From Tangfeifania sp. (GTDB lineage Bacteria > Bacteroidota > Bacteroidia > Bacteroidales > Prolixibacteraceae): a stretch of DNA of 6,834 bases. Location of the stretch: positions 1 through 6,834 of the forward strand of contig JAGYMR010000150.1 of assembly GCA_018400515.1 (NCBI GenBank). Direction: 5' to 3'. The notes under the pieces are model-generated. The model saw only the letters and a program-made list of their open reading frames with translations, had not been told where the DNA came from and made no database searches. The translations under genes and the position numbers were made by a program. Within the stretch, counting starts at the first letter, position 1. Every line of letters begins with the position of its first letter. Of this stretch, positions 6,771 through 6,834 are shown in pieces.

Positions 6771-6834
6771 GAAGGGTGACTGAAAAAATTGTCCTGATTT
6801 AGATGCAATGACGTTTTTTTTTTATTTTTAAAAA

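Larger units (their letters stand above)
6537..6834. other. AT-rich intergenic regulatory region with no supported gene
   Basis: This stretch lies upstream of the minus-strand hydrolase and probably upstream of a plus-strand gene beyond the window. All frames are short and broken by stops and homopolymer runs. For the hydrolase, the best minus-strand promoter is weak: GATATTTG (complement of 6587-6594) with TTTT 19 nt upstream, each one base off consensus. The hydrolase start is preceded by A-rich sequence rather than a Shine-Dalgarno. Symmetric sites and a plus-strand promoter candidate are listed separately. The long T runs at 6751-6759 and 6814-6823 have no strong stem before them. Confidence 0.6.

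Overview
The window looks like part of a carbohydrate-utilisation (PUL-like) locus from a member of the Bacteroidota. Three things support this. The first gene is a one-polypeptide hybrid two-component system with a Reg_prop/Y_Y_Y periplasmic sensor and an AraC-type output, an architecture characteristic of that phylum. One and possibly two promoters fit the Bacteroidota form (TTTG, about 19-20 nt, TAnnTTTG). The gene starts have A-rich leaders with no clear Shine-Dalgarno sequence. Genus cannot be judged from the sequence alone.

Layout: positions 1-167 are a leader with a good promoter match at 44-75 and two overlapping inverted repeats just downstream of it. Positions 168-4256 (+) encode a full-length 1362-residue hybrid sensor kinase/response regulator. 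At its stop codon begins a fragment of an ECF sigma factor (about 4252-4617, +) that keeps region 4 but has no region 2, so it is probably a decayed gene. Only 8 bp further on lies the 3' end of a convergent gene (6536-4626, -). It encodes a 636-residue exported protein with an N-terminal beta domain, a GH99/GH71/WbsX-like TIM-barrel domain and a C-terminal FN3-like domain. Positions 6537-6834 are an AT-rich non-coding region. It carries a 15-bp palindrome, a second copy of a 15-nt motif also found in the regulator's leader, a 12-bp perfect palindrome, and a possible plus-strand promoter that would serve a gene beyond the window.

Working model (inference): the hybrid regulator senses a glycan fragment in the periplasm and controls nearby carbohydrate genes. 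These would include the exported GH99-like enzyme and an unseen plus-strand gene past 6834. The 15-nt motif shared by the regulator's leader and the intergenic region is the best sequence clue to a common regulatory site.

No RNA gene, CRISPR array, insertion sequence or convincing intrinsic terminator was seen. The most distinctive observations are the truncated sigma factor abutting the regulator, the apparent Glu-to-Gln change at one catalytic position of the GH99-like enzyme, and the cluster of symmetric sites at the right end.
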